Assembly (NCBI GenBank): GCA_017942025.1
Contig: JAGAVH010000002.1
Location: forward strand, 1-44,502
Direction of reading: 5' to 3'
Source: Ruminiclostridium sp.
GTDB taxonomy: Bacteria; Bacillota; Clostridia; Oscillospirales; Ruminococcaceae
DNA: 44,502 bases
Below are positions 1 through 7,751 of this stretch, piece by piece. The first letter of the stretch is position 1. Each line of letters starts with the position of its first letter. Below the pieces are notes generated by a model, which saw nothing but the letters and a program-made list of their open reading frames with translations, was not told where the DNA came from and did no database searches. A program made the position numbers and the translations under genes.

Positions 1-17
1 AAGGGACATTGTCCCTT
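1..17. other. Inverted repeat at window edge, possible terminator stem
   Basis: Two 8-base arms (AAGGGACA and TGTCCCTT) flank a single base. The repeat sits 34 bases past the stop of the first minus-strand lipoprotein gene and could be part of its terminator. The window ends here, so any T-run cannot be seen. Confidence 0.3.
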
Positions 18-50
18 TGGAAACCCGGTGTTTGTCGGCTCCGCCCTTGC

Positions 51-743
51 TTAGAACAGATAATACTCCCCGTCTATCCTATAAATACAAAGCATAAACG
101 GTCTCTCGTGATTCGTGAACAAATAATCCCCCGTCGGCGTCTTATACGTGGTATTTCCGCCGATCTCTACAACTCGTCTGTAATCTATCTTATCCAGTAT
201 CTCATCCCCGGCAAGCTCCGCCAGAATCTTATCTGCCTGCTCAAATGTGGACGCCGATGCACTATCCTCCGCGTCGTAGCAGGCGGAAACGTCAATATAA
301 TCTATCTCGAAATCCTCTCCCAGCGACTCCGTCAGCGTCGTCTCGAAGCTGTCGATATGAGCGTCTGCATCTTCCATGCCGTTCTGCTCTGCGACGTAAT
401 CCAGATAGCCGTCATAGAAGATCTCACCAAAAAGCTCGTGATCGTTTTCGTTTATGGCAGCAATATAATCCGAGATCCGGTAGATCGCCTCGTACTCCTC
501 CTCGGAGAAAAATCTCTTGTCAAAGCCGATCATGACCCGGACATTTTCGTTTGTTTCAGGCTTTAGCTCCACCACCGAAGCGCCGTACTCCATTTCCTCT
601 CCGCCAAGACTGTATCCGTCGGGAATGTTCTGTCCGCCCTCCAGCATACCGCCGCCGGAGGAGGACTCTTCCTTGTCTCCGCAGGCTGTAAGAGCTGTAA
701 TTCCCAGAAAAACCGCCATAGCGGCAGCTATGATCTTCTTCAT
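51..743 (-). CDS. Putative lipoprotein, function unknown
   Basis: Encodes 230 residues. The N-terminus is a lipoprotein signal peptide: a KK start, a hydrophobic stretch, then the lipobox LTAC with the modified Cys near residue 21. A Ser/Gly/Glu-rich linker follows, so the protein should be anchored to the outer face of the membrane. The mature part is acidic and I recognise no domain or catalytic motif. The start is supported by a GGGGGT ribosome binding site about 5 bases upstream. It is the last of three consecutive lipoprotein genes on this strand, 19 bases after the previous one, so they are probably co-transcribed. It shares acidic character and length with its neighbour at 763, which suggests an old duplication, but I could not confirm homology by eye. 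Confidence 0.75.
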   Translation of the reverse strand: MKKIIAAAMAVFLGITALTACGDKEESSSGGGMLEGGQNIPDGYSLGGEEMEYGASVVELKPETNENVRVMIGFDKRFFSEEEYEAIYRISDYIAAINENDHELFGEIFYDGYLDYVAEQNGMEDADAHIDSFETTLTESLGEDFEIDYIDVSACYDAEDSASASTFEQADKILAELAGDEILDKIDYRRVVEIGGNTTYKTPTGDYLFTNHERPFMLCIYRIDGEYYLF

Positions 744-762
744 AAAAATACCCCCAATTCAA

Positions 763-1482
763 CTATCCGAACGCGTAATATTTTCCGTCCTTCACCGCAA
801 ATACGATATCCATTTCGCTGACGACGAGGTGCTCTTCGCCGTCCTCGCCTTTCGCCATAATGAAAAATGTCACGTACTCCAGGCTGTCCGCCTGTTCCGA
901 AACAAAAGAATAGTAGTCCATGTCAAAGGAAGTGTCCAGGTAGGAGAAAAACTGCTTGGTGAGGCTTTCCTCCGTTTCGCCCTCGCCCAGCACGGGAGCT
1001 TCCACTCTCAGCCTCGTTATGGTAAAGTCGCCGGTATAATTTTCCGTATTTTCGGCATCGTATCCGCCGTAGATCTCAGCCAGCATGGAATCGCGGAGAT
1101 TCTGGCATTGCAGCTCAAAGGAATGTCGCAGGTCGTAGCCGTAATTCTCCTGCAAATAGGTATCGTAACGCTCCACATAGTCCGAAGCCAGGTTAGCCTT
1201 GTAAGCGTCATAGTCCTCGTTCTGAAAGGCAAGGAAGTAATTTTTCAGTGCCTGAACGACATCCGGAGAGATGGTCTCATCGCCGAAATAGAGCTTGACC
1301 CCCGTCTCGTCCTCGTAGTATGCTCCAAGGGAATAATCCTCGCTGTCCTCCGCCGGAGTGACAAGCTCGCCTATCCCCGAAATAGTTTTTGTGCTGCCGG
1401 ATTCCTCGTCATTTCCGCATCCTGCCGTGTTCATCAGGCAGGCAGCAGCCGCAAGGAAAGCCGCCATTTTCAGTATGTTCAT
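763..1482 (-). CDS. Putative lipoprotein, function unknown
   Basis: Encodes 239 residues. It begins with a short lipoprotein signal peptide whose lipobox reads NTAGC, followed by an acidic Asp/Glu/Ser linker, which predicts an extracellular membrane-anchored protein. The rest is acidic and rich in Tyr, with no motif I can name. A TTTAGGAGG ribosome binding site just upstream fixes the start. The gene begins only 8 bases past the stop of the LRR lipoprotein gene, so the three form one transcription unit. A secreted accessory or envelope role is likely, but the substrate is unknown. Confidence 0.75.
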   Translation of the reverse strand: MNILKMAAFLAAAACLMNTAGCGNDEESGSTKTISGIGELVTPAEDSEDYSLGAYYEDETGVKLYFGDETISPDVVQALKNYFLAFQNEDYDAYKANLASDYVERYDTYLQENYGYDLRHSFELQCQNLRDSMLAEIYGGYDAENTENYTGDFTITRLRVEAPVLGEGETEESLTKQFFSYLDTSFDMDYYSFVSEQADSLEYVTFFIMAKGEDGEEHLVVSEMDIVFAVKDGKYYAFG

Positions 1483-1490
1483 ATTTCCTC

Positions 1491-2171
1491 CTAAAGAGCC
1501 GATACCGACAGTCCCATCTCCTGCGCCCAGACAGACACCGCAGAATCGGACGGCGCGTACAGCGTAAGGTTCGGCAGTTCTTCCAGTCCCCAGTTCTCAT
1601 ATGCCAGATCGGGAGCGTTCACCGTCAGGGAGGTGAGTCCGTCGCAGGCGGTGAACGCCTCCTGGCGGATGTACTCCACATTTGCCGGGATATCGAGAGA
1701 TTCCAGGCTTGTACAGGCGACGAAAGCGCCTCTCTCGATAGCGGTAACGGCGTCCGGGATATTTATGCTTTTCAGCGATGAGCAGTCCATAAAGGCGTAT
1801 TCGTCGATACAAGTCACGCTTTCCGGGAGGGTAATAGTCTCCACCAGAAATTTCGCCTCAAAGGCATAAAAGCCGATCTTCTCCACAGGCGCGCCGTCGA
1901 TCTCTCCGGGCACTTCAACGTCCTTGGAGCTGCCGGTATATTTGGTGATGACAGCGCTTCCGTCTATCACTTCGTACTCGAAATCGGCAGTCTCCTCGAT
2001 GACCGGCACGCGGTCAGTAGGCTGTTCTGTAGCAGGAGCGGCTTCATCTCCGGACTCCGGAGCGCTTATGGGAGCAGTCGGATCTCCCCCGTTCCCGGAG
2101 ACCTTATCTCCGCAGCCCGTAAGGAGAACAGCCGATAACGCTGCCGCAGCGGTAATAATTCTTCTTTTCAT
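1491..2171 (-). CDS. Leucine-rich-repeat (BspA-type) lipoprotein
   Basis: Encodes 226 residues from the ATG at 2171, which has a GGAGGT ribosome binding site at 2178-2183; an in-frame upstream extension to 2264 lacks both a site and a signal peptide. The signal peptide ends at the lipobox LTGC. After a Pro/Glu-rich linker come about four BspA/Treponema-type leucine-rich repeats, with the recurring pattern ITLPESVTCIDEYAFMDC, SINIPDAVTAIERGAFVAC and similar. Such repeats usually mediate surface adhesion or protein binding. It is the first of three lipoprotein genes and lies 90 bases after typA, with no visible terminator between them, so read-through from typA is possible. Confidence 0.85.
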   Translation of the reverse strand: MKRRIITAAAALSAVLLTGCGDKVSGNGGDPTAPISAPESGDEAAPATEQPTDRVPVIEETADFEYEVIDGSAVITKYTGSSKDVEVPGEIDGAPVEKIGFYAFEAKFLVETITLPESVTCIDEYAFMDCSSLKSINIPDAVTAIERGAFVACTSLESLDIPANVEYIRQEAFTACDGLTSLTVNAPDLAYENWGLEELPNLTLYAPSDSAVSVWAQEMGLSVSAL

Positions 2172-2260
2172 AATTATACCTCCATAATATAGGGGGAACA
2201 TGACTTTATTGTGAAAATTGAATGAAATTTGTTCTCGATGTGCAGAACCGTCAGACTCGA

Positions 2261-4081
2261 TCAACCCTTGGCTCTCATTTTCGCACGCTGGCTGTTGCTG
2301 AGGATGCGCTTTCTGATCCTCAAGCTTTCGGGAGTTACCTCCAGCAGCTCGTCATCCGCCAGGAACTCCAGGCAGTCCTCCAGGCTGAGGATGCGGTGGG
2401 GAACAAGGCGCAGCGCGTCGTCGCTTCCGCTGGCACGGGTATTTGTCAGGTGCTTTCTCTTGCACACATTTACGACCAGGTCGTCGGTCTTGGGAGATGC
2501 GCCGACGATCATGCCCTCATACACGGGCGTTCCGGCAGGAATGAAGAGCTGACCGCGCTCCTGAGCGTTGAAAAGTCCGTATGTTACCGCCTCTCCGGTC
2601 TCGAAAGATACGAGAGAACCGGTGCTTCTGCGGTCGATGTCGCCCTTGTAGGGCTGGTAGTCCTCGAAAACGTGGCTCATGATGCCCTCGCCCTTAGTAT
2701 CTGTCAAAAACTCGCTTTTATAACCGAAGAGACCTCTTGCCGGCACGAGAAACTCGATCCTCATGCGGCTGCCCTGTGGGTGCATGGAGACCAGTTCGCC
2801 CTTTCGCGTGCCCATTTTCTCCATGACAGAGCCGACGCAGTCCTCGGGAACGTCGATTACGAGACGCTCGATAGGCTCAAGCTTTCTGCCGTTTTCGTCC
2901 TCCTTGTAGAGTACGCGGGGCGTGGAAACCGACAGCTCATAGCCCTCGCGGCGCATATTTTCGATGAGGATAGACAGGTGCATTTCGCCTCGTCCGGCAA
3001 CTCTGAACGAGTCGGTGGACTCCGTCTCCTCCACGCGGAGAGAAACGTCTTTCAGCAGCTCCTTGAAAAGTCTCTCGCGGAGCTGGCGCGATGTGACGAA
3101 TTTGCCCTCTCTTCCGGCAAAGGGACTGTCATTGACAGAGAAGGTCATCTCAACGGTAGGCTCGCTGATTTTTACAAAAGGCAGCGGCTCGGGAGTATCC
3201 GTGGCGCAGATAGTGTCGCCGATAGTTATGCCGTCGATACCGGATATCCACACAATATCCCCCATTTTCGCAGAGTCCACCGGCACGCGCTGGAGTCCCT
3301 GTATCTGGAGCAGCGAAACGATTTTTGAATTGTAATTCTTCTTCGCGCCGGTGTAGTCGCAGACTGTGACCTGCTGATTCACCCTGATATTTCCGCGGAC
3401 AATGCGTCCGATGCCGATTCTGCCCACATATTCGTTGTAGTCGATGGAGGAAATAAGCATCTGGAGCGGCTCTTCCTCCTCGCCCTTGGGCGGCTCGATG
3501 TAGTTGATGATCGTGTCGAAAAGCGGCTTCAGATCCGTGCCTGCCTCATACTGACTGAGGGAAGCCGTTCCGCTTCGTCCGGAGCAGAAGAGGATAGGGG
3601 ATTCCAACTGTTCCTCGCTGGCGTCCAGGTCGAGAAGAAGCTCCAGAACCTCGTCGCCGATCTCGTCCAGACGGGCGTCGGGGCGGTCGATCTTATTTAC
3701 GACAACTATGATTTTATGCCCCATTTCCAGCGCCTTTGACAGCACGAAACGTGTCTGAGGCATAGGTCCCTCCGCCGCATCGACCAGCAGGAGGACGCCG
3801 TCCACCATTTCCAGTACGCGCTCGACCTCGCCGCCGAAATCCGCGTGTCCGGGAGTGTCAATAATATTTATTTTGATGTCGTTGTACATTACGGACGTAT
3901 TTTTCGCCAGGATAGTGATTCCACGCTCGCGCTCGATGTCGTTGGAGTCCATAACGCGCTCCGCAACGGTCTGATTTTCGCGGAAAACTCCGCCCTGTTT
4001 CAGCATTTCGTCCACAAGGGTGGTCTTTCCGTGGTCAACGTGGGCGATGATCGCAATGTTTCTCAAGTCTTCTCTTATCAT
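2261..4081 (-). CDS. typA: Ribosome-associated GTPase TypA/BipA
   Basis: Encodes 606 residues, the usual length for TypA/BipA, a translational GTPase of the EF-G class that binds ribosomes and supports 50S assembly and growth under stress. The G domain is complete: P-loop [11 protein letters not shown] near residue 14, the RGITI switch region, [14 protein letters not shown], and NKID. The domain II/III and TypA-specific C-terminal regions follow. The start has an AGAGGT ribosome binding site. The roughly 180-base leader between the tRNA terminator and the gene holds several hairpin-prone inverted repeats (for example 4141-4164) but no promoter I can point to. The gene is more GC-rich and uses more CGN arginine codons than most of the window. 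Confidence 0.95.
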   Translation of the reverse strand: MIREDLRNIAIIAHVDHGKTTLVDEMLKQGGVFRENQTVAERVMDSNDIERERGITILAKNTSVMYNDIKINIIDTPGHADFGGEVERVLEMVDGVLLLVDAAEGPMPQTRFVLSKALEMGHKIIVVVNKIDRPDARLDEIGDEVLELLLDLDASEEQLESPILFCSGRSGTASLSQYEAGTDLKPLFDTIINYIEPPKGEEEEPLQMLISSIDYNEYVGRIGIGRIVRGNIRVNQQVTVCDYTGAKKNYNSKIVSLLQIQGLQRVPVDSAKMGDIVWISGIDGITIGDTICATDTPEPLPFVKISEPTVEMTFSVNDSPFAGREGKFVTSRQLRERLFKELLKDVSLRVEETESTDSFRVAGRGEMHLSILIENMRREGYELSVSTPRVLYKEDENGRKLEPIERLVIDVPEDCVGSVMEKMGTRKGELVSMHPQGSRMRIEFLVPARGLFGYKSEFLTDTKGEGIMSHVFEDYQPYKGDIDRRSTGSLVSFETGEAVTYGLFNAQERGQLFIPAGTPVYEGMIVGASPKTDDLVVNVCKRKHLTNTRASGSDDALRLVPHRILSLEDCLEFLADDELLEVTPESLRIRKRILSNSQRAKMRAKG

Positions 4082-4261
4082 TTTCGATTACCTCTTTTGT
4101 AATAATATTATTAATTTCAATCTATTGTCCGGAGACCCGTGGGAACTGCAAAAAGCTGTTTCCCGTACATCCCGGTGGTACTTTGCCGCTGTTGCAGAAG
4201 TGATATTTTTTCTGCACAATATGCCGTAATTTCCGTGCAGAACGGCATTTTTTCCGGGCAT

Positions 4262-4290
4262 AAAAAAATCCGCCTGTCAAACAGCGGAAT
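4262..4290 (-). terminator. Rho-independent terminator of the tRNA operon
   Basis: Read on the minus strand, TCCGCTGT pairs with ACAGGCGGA (one bulged base) and is followed by seven T. It lies 22 bases after the Tyr tRNA, as expected for the end of the tRNA transcript. Confidence 0.8.
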
Positions 4291-4311
4291 TACTGAGGTT
4301 ATTAAAGAAAC

Positions 4312-4397
4312 TGGTGGGAGAGGGTGGATTCGGACCACCGAAGCTGAAAAGCAACAGATTTACAGTCTGCCCCCTTTGGCCACTCGGGAACACTCCC
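4312..4397 (-). tRNA. tRNA-Tyr (anticodon GTA)
   Basis: An 86-base class II tRNA with a long variable arm. The anticodon loop CTGTAAA places GTA in the anticodon. The T stem is GGTGG/CCACC, and CCA is encoded. The acceptor stem pairs GGGAGTG with CTCTCCC with one T-T mismatch. It is the promoter-distal gene of the tRNA operon. Confidence 0.93.
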
Positions 4398-4420
4398 ATA
4401 TTTAGTTTTTTTGCAAAAAT

Positions 4421-4497
4421 CAGAACCTGCGGAACGGAATTTAACCTTCGACCTGCTGATTAAACGTCAGCCGCTCTTGCCACTGAGCTACGCTTGT
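4421..4497 (-). pseudogene. Degenerate tRNA, Lys-like (anticodon region TTT)
   Basis: Between the two good tRNAs lies a tRNA-shaped sequence that is decayed. The D arm and anticodon stem (GCTGA/TCAGC) are intact, but the loop is CGTTTAA, so position 33 is G instead of the invariant U. The acceptor stem has two mismatches, the T stem has an extra or mismatched base, the T loop reads TTAAATT instead of TTCGANT, and no CCA follows. The anticodon stem and the GGTCGAAGG segment resemble tRNA-Lys(TTT). It is probably transcribed but unlikely to be a working tRNA. Confidence 0.7.
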
Positions 4498-4521
4498 TCT
4501 CTTCGATTTTTAACAAAAAAT

Positions 4522-4597
4522 TGGAGCTGGTGGACGGACTCGAACCCCCGACCTGCTGATTACAAATCAGCTGCTCTACCAACTGAGCTACACCAGC
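4522..4597 (-). tRNA. tRNA-Thr (anticodon TGT)
   Basis: A 76-base cloverleaf with acceptor GCTGGTG/CACCAGC, D arm GCTC/GAGC, anticodon loop TTTGTAA giving TGT, T arm with TTCGAGT, and an encoded CCA. It is the first gene of the operon, 30 bases from the near -10 box. Confidence 0.95.
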
Positions 4598-4626
4598 TTG
4601 TTACATTTATTTAACCGACGCATTTA

Positions 4627-4655
4627 ATTATATCAAATTCTTTTCGGTTTGTCAA
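4627..4655 (-). promoter_or_regulatory. Promoter P1 of the tRNA operon
   Basis: On the minus strand there is a consensus -35 TTGACA (4650-4655), a 17-base spacer and a consensus -10 TATAAT (4627-4632), as expected for a stable-RNA operon. Confidence 0.9.
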
Positions 4656-4730
4656 TACCTTTTTTGAAAATTTTTAAAATTTTTCAATTTTCTTCAGATA
4701 TTTCTTTGTTGCTCATTCACAACGATATAT

Positions 4731-4759
4731 ATTTTATCATATTTCTTCTTGAATGTCAA
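4731..4759 (-). promoter_or_regulatory. Upstream promoter P2 of the tRNA operon
   Basis: A second minus-strand promoter-like sequence, TTGACA (4754-4759), 17 bases, TAAAAT (4731-4736), lies 104 bases upstream of P1, giving a tandem arrangement like that of rRNA and tRNA operons. The rest of the gap 4,598-4,971 is AT-rich and otherwise holds only the ferredoxin promoter. Confidence 0.65.
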
Positions 4760-4884
4760 GCTTTTTTTAAAATTTTTTCGAAAAAATAAAGATTTGTTGT
4801 TTTTATGTTAAAAAGACGGTGAAAATCGGTAAAAAACGCAAAAATTACGGTTAGCAAAGGCTAATTTTTCGTAAATTTCAAAAA

Positions 4885-4944
4885 AACACTTGATTTTTTT
4901 ATAAAAAGTGTTACAATATAATCAAGGTCATACATAAATGTATG
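4885..4944 (+). promoter_or_regulatory. Ferredoxin promoter with two inverted repeats
   Basis: TTGATT (4890-4895) and TACAAT (4912-4917) are 16 bases apart. An inverted repeat AACACTT/AAGTGTT (4885-4891 and 4906-4912) brackets the spacer. A perfect palindrome CATACAT-AA-ATGTATG (4929-4944) lies just after the expected start of transcription. Either could be an operator, and the second could also form a 5' mRNA hairpin. Confidence 0.65.
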
Positions 4945-4971
4945 ATAAATCACATAAGGAGGACGAAACCC

Positions 4972-5139
4972 ATGGCTTATAAAATTACTGAAGAATGCAT
5001 CGCTTGTGGCGCTTGCGCTGATCAGTGCCCCGTAGATGCTATCAAGGAAGGCGATGTTTACACAATCGACGCTGACGCTTGCATCTCCTGCGGTGCTTGT
5101 GCAGGTGTTTGCCCCGTTGGTGCACCTGTTGAGGAATAA
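4972..5139 (+). CDS. 2[4Fe-4S] clostridial-type ferredoxin
   Basis: Encodes 55 residues, the size of the small clostridial electron carrier. Two CxxCxxCxxxCP motifs are complete: Cys 9, 12, 15, 19 and Cys 37, 40, 43, 47, each set contributing to both cubane clusters. It acts in the cytoplasm as a low-potential electron donor and acceptor for enzymes such as pyruvate:ferredoxin oxidoreductase and hydrogenase. The start is the ATG at 4972 with AAGGAGG at 4956-4962; an in-frame ATG 30 bases upstream would overlap that site. It is monocistronic, with its own promoter and strong terminator. Codon use is strongly biased to GCT, GGC and ATC, suggesting high expression. Confidence 0.96.
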   Translation: MAYKITEECIACGACADQCPVDAIKEGDVYTIDADACISCGACAGVCPVGAPVEE

Positions 5140-5158
5140 TTAAATTCCGATAAAGCTT

Positions 5159-5187
5159 ATCCCTGCCGTATGGCAGGGATTTTTTTA
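5159..5187 (+). terminator. Terminator after ferredoxin
   Basis: ATCCCTGCC and GGCAGGGAT form a perfect 9-base stem with a 4-base loop, followed by seven T. Confidence 0.93.
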
Positions 5188-5206
5188 TCTGCATCTGCTT
5201 GTTATC

Positions 5207-5235
5207 TTGATTTTTTGCTTATTAGGTAGTATAAT
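5207..5235 (+). promoter_or_regulatory. Promoter of the permease/reductase/hotdog operon
   Basis: TTGATT (5207-5212), a 17-base spacer and TATAAT (5230-5235) lie 35 bases before the permease start codon. Confidence 0.85.
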
Positions 5236-5269
5236 AAAAACAGATTCTTTAAGTAAAGAAGGTATATAT

Positions 5270-6199
5270 ATGAACTGGTCAATTATTGAGCAGGTCGGAA
5301 TTATGACTCTGCTTGTAGCTATAGGTTTTTTTGCAAGAAAAAAAGATTTTCTCGACGAGCATACCACTAAGAAGTTATCAACTCTTGTACTTACCTTTGC
5401 GACGCCGATGGTTATTCTGACATCCTATCAGAAGCCCTTTGATCCCTCGTCGCTCAGCAATCTGCTGATAGCTTTCGGGCTGGCGCTAGTAAGCTATGCA
5501 CTTTGCTATGTCCTTGTACCGCTTATTATGAGAGGTAAGAACAAAGGCGATATTCTGATAGAAAAATTTGCTTGTATATATTCAAACTGTGCCTTTATGG
5601 GTATTCCTCTTATTGAGGGTGTGTACGGTAGCGACGGCGTGTTCTATCTTACTGCATATGTTACTTTGTTCAACATCTGCGTATGGACACACGGAGTTAT
5701 GTTCATGCAGGGAAGTAAATTTTCCTTTAAGGCTGTTGGTAAGGCTCTGCTTTCGCCCTGTGTTATTGCAACCTTTGTAGGAATAATACTGTTCCTTTGC
5801 AATGTTATGCTACCGAATGTCCTTTTATCTACAGCAAAGCATTTAAGCCATATAAATACGCCTCTTGCGATGATGATAGCAGGCTCTACCATTGCAACGG
5901 TAAGCCTTAAATCAGCGGTAAAAAAGCCAAGACTTTACTACACCTGCTTTGTAAAACTGATACTGCTGCCGGTTATTATGATGGCGATATGTCTGCTTCT
6001 CAGAACAGATACTGTAATAAGCGGAGTTATCATTCTTGCAACCGCTTGCCCCACAGCGGCGATAAGCACTATGTTCGCAATTAAATTCGGTAAGAATGCA
6101 GGCTACAGTGCAGAAATATTTGCAGTAACCACACTTTTATCAATGCTGACCTTGCCCGGAATGCTGATGCTTTATGAAGCTCTCAGTAAAATAATATAA
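5270..6199 (+). CDS. AEC-family (auxin efflux carrier-like) transporter
   Basis: Encodes 309 residues from the ATG at 5270, which has an AAGAAGG site; an in-frame start at 5207 lies inside the promoter. About ten hydrophobic segments make it an integral membrane protein. The pattern GFFARKKDFLDEHTTKKLS in the first loop and the C-terminal ATACPTAAISTMFAIKF segment fit the AEC family, whose bacterial members export or import small organic acids such as malate. The substrate cannot be read from sequence. It is first in an operon with an aldo/keto reductase and a MaoC-like protein, so the substrate may be a hydroxy or keto acid or another product of those enzymes (inference). Confidence 0.88.
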   Translation: MNWSIIEQVGIMTLLVAIGFFARKKDFLDEHTTKKLSTLVLTFATPMVILTSYQKPFDPSSLSNLLIAFGLALVSYALCYVLVPLIMRGKNKGDILIEKFACIYSNCAFMGIPLIEGVYGSDGVFYLTAYVTLFNICVWTHGVMFMQGSKFSFKAVGKALLSPCVIATFVGIILFLCNVMLPNVLLSTAKHLSHINTPLAMMIAGSTIATVSLKSAVKKPRLYYTCFVKLILLPVIMMAICLLLRTDTVISGVIILATACPTAAISTMFAIKFGKNAGYSAEIFAVTTLLSMLTLPGMLMLYEALSKII

Positions 6200-6223
6200 G
6201 TCATACAGAAAGGAAATTTCACT

Positions 6224-7228
6224 ATGTACCTTGCAGACGAAAAAAGATATGAGAAAATGCCCTACAGAAAGTGTGGTAAAAGCGGATTAAAGCTGTCAGC
6301 CATCTCTTTGGGACTCTGGCAGAATTTCGGTTATCGTGACAGCTTTGACAATATGGAAAATATGTGTCACACAGCCTTTGACCTGGGTGTAACACATTTT
6401 GACCTGGCGAATAACTACGGCAACCCTTATAACGGCTCTGCTGAGGAAAATTTCGGACTTATACTTAAAAGAGGTATGATGCAGTACCGTGACGAGCTAT
6501 GCATCTCAACAAAGGCAGGATATGAAATGTGGGATGGCCCTTATGGTGACAGAAACGGCTCAAGAAAGTATCTTACGGCATCTCTCGACCAGAGCCTTAA
6601 AAGAATGGGGCTTGAATATGTTGATATATTCTATCATCACGTTTTCGACCCCAATACTCCCCTTGAAGAAACGGCGCTTGCTCTTGACAATGCAGTAAGA
6701 CAGGGCAAGGCTCTTTACGTGGGTATTTCAAATTATAATAAAGCTCAGACAGAAGAAATAATGTCAATATTCAAAGAGCTGAAAACTCCCTTTATACTGA
6801 ACCAGCCTTCATATTCCATGCTTAACAGATGGGTAGAGGCTGACGGACTTGATAAGTTTGCGGTAGAGCAGGGCTTTGGACTTGCTGTGTTCTCTCCCTT
6901 ATATCAGGGACTTCTCACCGACAGATACTTAAAGGGGGTACCTGAGGACTCCAGAATAGGCAAGGGCAGAACCTGGATAGGCAATAAGCTGACCGACGAG
7001 CTTGTCGCAAAGCTTAATGAACTGAATGAAATCGCAAAGGGCAGAAATCAGAGCCTTGCACAGATGGCGCTGAGCTGGCTTCTTGCAAATCCGGCGGTTA
7101 CCACTGTTCTTGTAGGAGCAAGCAGACCTCAGCAGATTATAGATAATGTCGGCGCTGTGTATGCCCCTGAATTTACAGAAAATGAGCTTGAAAAGATAAG
7201 AGAAATAATCACTTCTGTAAATGTATAA
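6224..7228 (+). CDS. Aldo/keto reductase (YghZ/GpR-like)
   Basis: Encodes 334 residues forming an NAD(P)H-dependent (beta/alpha)8-barrel oxidoreductase. The family tetrad is visible: Asp in HFDLANNYG, Tyr in YGNPYNGSAEENFG, Lys in STKAGYEMW and His in YYHHVFDP-like context (YHHVFDPN). The KYLTASLDQSLKRMGLEYVD segment and the overall layout resemble L-glyceraldehyde-3-phosphate reductase YghZ and Kv-beta-like reductases, which remove reactive aldehydes such as methylglyoxal. The gene follows the permease by 24 bases with a GAAAGGAAA site and is followed by the MaoC-like gene, so all three are co-transcribed. The physiological substrate is unknown. Confidence 0.9.
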   Translation: MYLADEKRYEKMPYRKCGKSGLKLSAISLGLWQNFGYRDSFDNMENMCHTAFDLGVTHFDLANNYGNPYNGSAEENFGLILKRGMMQYRDELCISTKAGYEMWDGPYGDRNGSRKYLTASLDQSLKRMGLEYVDIFYHHVFDPNTPLEETALALDNAVRQGKALYVGISNYNKAQTEEIMSIFKELKTPFILNQPSYSMLNRWVEADGLDKFAVEQGFGLAVFSPLYQGLLTDRYLKGVPEDSRIGKGRTWIGNKLTDELVAKLNELNEIAKGRNQSLAQMALSWLLANPAVTTVLVGASRPQQIIDNVGAVYAPEFTENELEKIREIITSVNV

Positions 7229-7274
7229 AAGCTCTTGTAAAGCAGAAAATAGAAAAAACAAAAGAAGGTAAACA

Positions 7275-7703
7275 ATGTATTTAGAAGAAATAAAGCTGAA
7301 TACCACAATCGATATTCCGTCCGTGACTATTGAAAAGGAGCGTATGATAGAATTTGCAAAAATATACGATCCTATACCCCTGCATATGGATGAGGAGTAT
7401 GCTAAGAAAACCCGCTTCGGTGGACTTATAGCTCCGGGTGTTATGTCCTTTATGTCTGTGTGGGCAAATTATATAAAGGACGACTTTATAGCGGATGAGC
7501 TTATTGCAGGTAAATCCACGAAAATAGAATGGTATAAGCCTGTCTATGCAGGCGATACCCTGACGGGAAAGCTGACAATTTCAAACATCGAAAAGCGAAA
7601 CGAATACAACGGACTTGTAACCCTTAATATTGATATATATAATCAGAAGGGCGAGCTTGTGATGAATAATGTCACAGAGTCGGTTGTAAAGTGTAAAGGA
7701 TAA
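7275..7703 (+). CDS. MaoC-like hotdog-fold dehydratase
   Basis: Encodes 142 residues, the length of a single-hotdog MaoC/(R)-specific enoyl-CoA hydratase. The hydratase signature is present in altered form: YDPIPLHMDEEYAK, where D and H are the catalytic pair of the Asp-x5-His motif, then RFGGLIAPGVMSF. Members add water to, or remove it from, acyl thioesters in the cytoplasm. An AAGAAGGT site precedes the ATG. It is the last gene of the operon before a bidirectional terminator. Its grouping with a reductase and a carboxylate-type exporter suggests a small pathway acting on an acyl or hydroxyacyl compound (inference). Confidence 0.85.
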   Translation: MYLEEIKLNTTIDIPSVTIEKERMIEFAKIYDPIPLHMDEEYAKKTRFGGLIAPGVMSFMSVWANYIKDDFIADELIAGKSTKIEWYKPVYAGDTLTGKLTISNIEKRNEYNGLVTLNIDIYNQKGELVMNNVTESVVKCKG

Positions 7704-7712
7704 TACAAAAAT

Positions 7713-7749
7713 AAGGCGACGTTCAGTTTTGATTGAACATCGCCTTTTT
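7713..7749. terminator. Bidirectional terminator
   Basis: AAGGCGACGTTCA pairs with TGAACATCGCCTT (one mismatch) around an 8-base loop. T-rich tracts follow on both strands, so it serves the plus-strand operon and the converging GGDEF gene. Confidence 0.88.
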
Positions 7750-7751
7750 GC

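Noticed and set aside
517-1494. Plus-strand open frame of 325 codons opposite the lipoprotein genes
   Set aside because: It is antisense to two genes with signal peptides and ribosome binding sites, and shows no start signal of its own.
2222-3328. Plus-strand open frame of 368 codons opposite typA
   Set aside because: It is antisense to a complete typA gene. Long antisense frames are expected in the GC-rich codon regime here, and the product has no recognisable domain.
4200-4258. Competing hairpins with T or A runs before typA
   Set aside because: Two alternative stems (TGCCGT/ACGGCA and TTCTGCAC/GTGCAGAA) can be drawn, but no plus-strand gene ends here and no leader class is recognised, so I did not call a riboswitch.
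4117-4614. Short frames over the tRNA region on both strands
   Set aside because: They overlap tRNA genes and the tRNA terminator and have no coding character.
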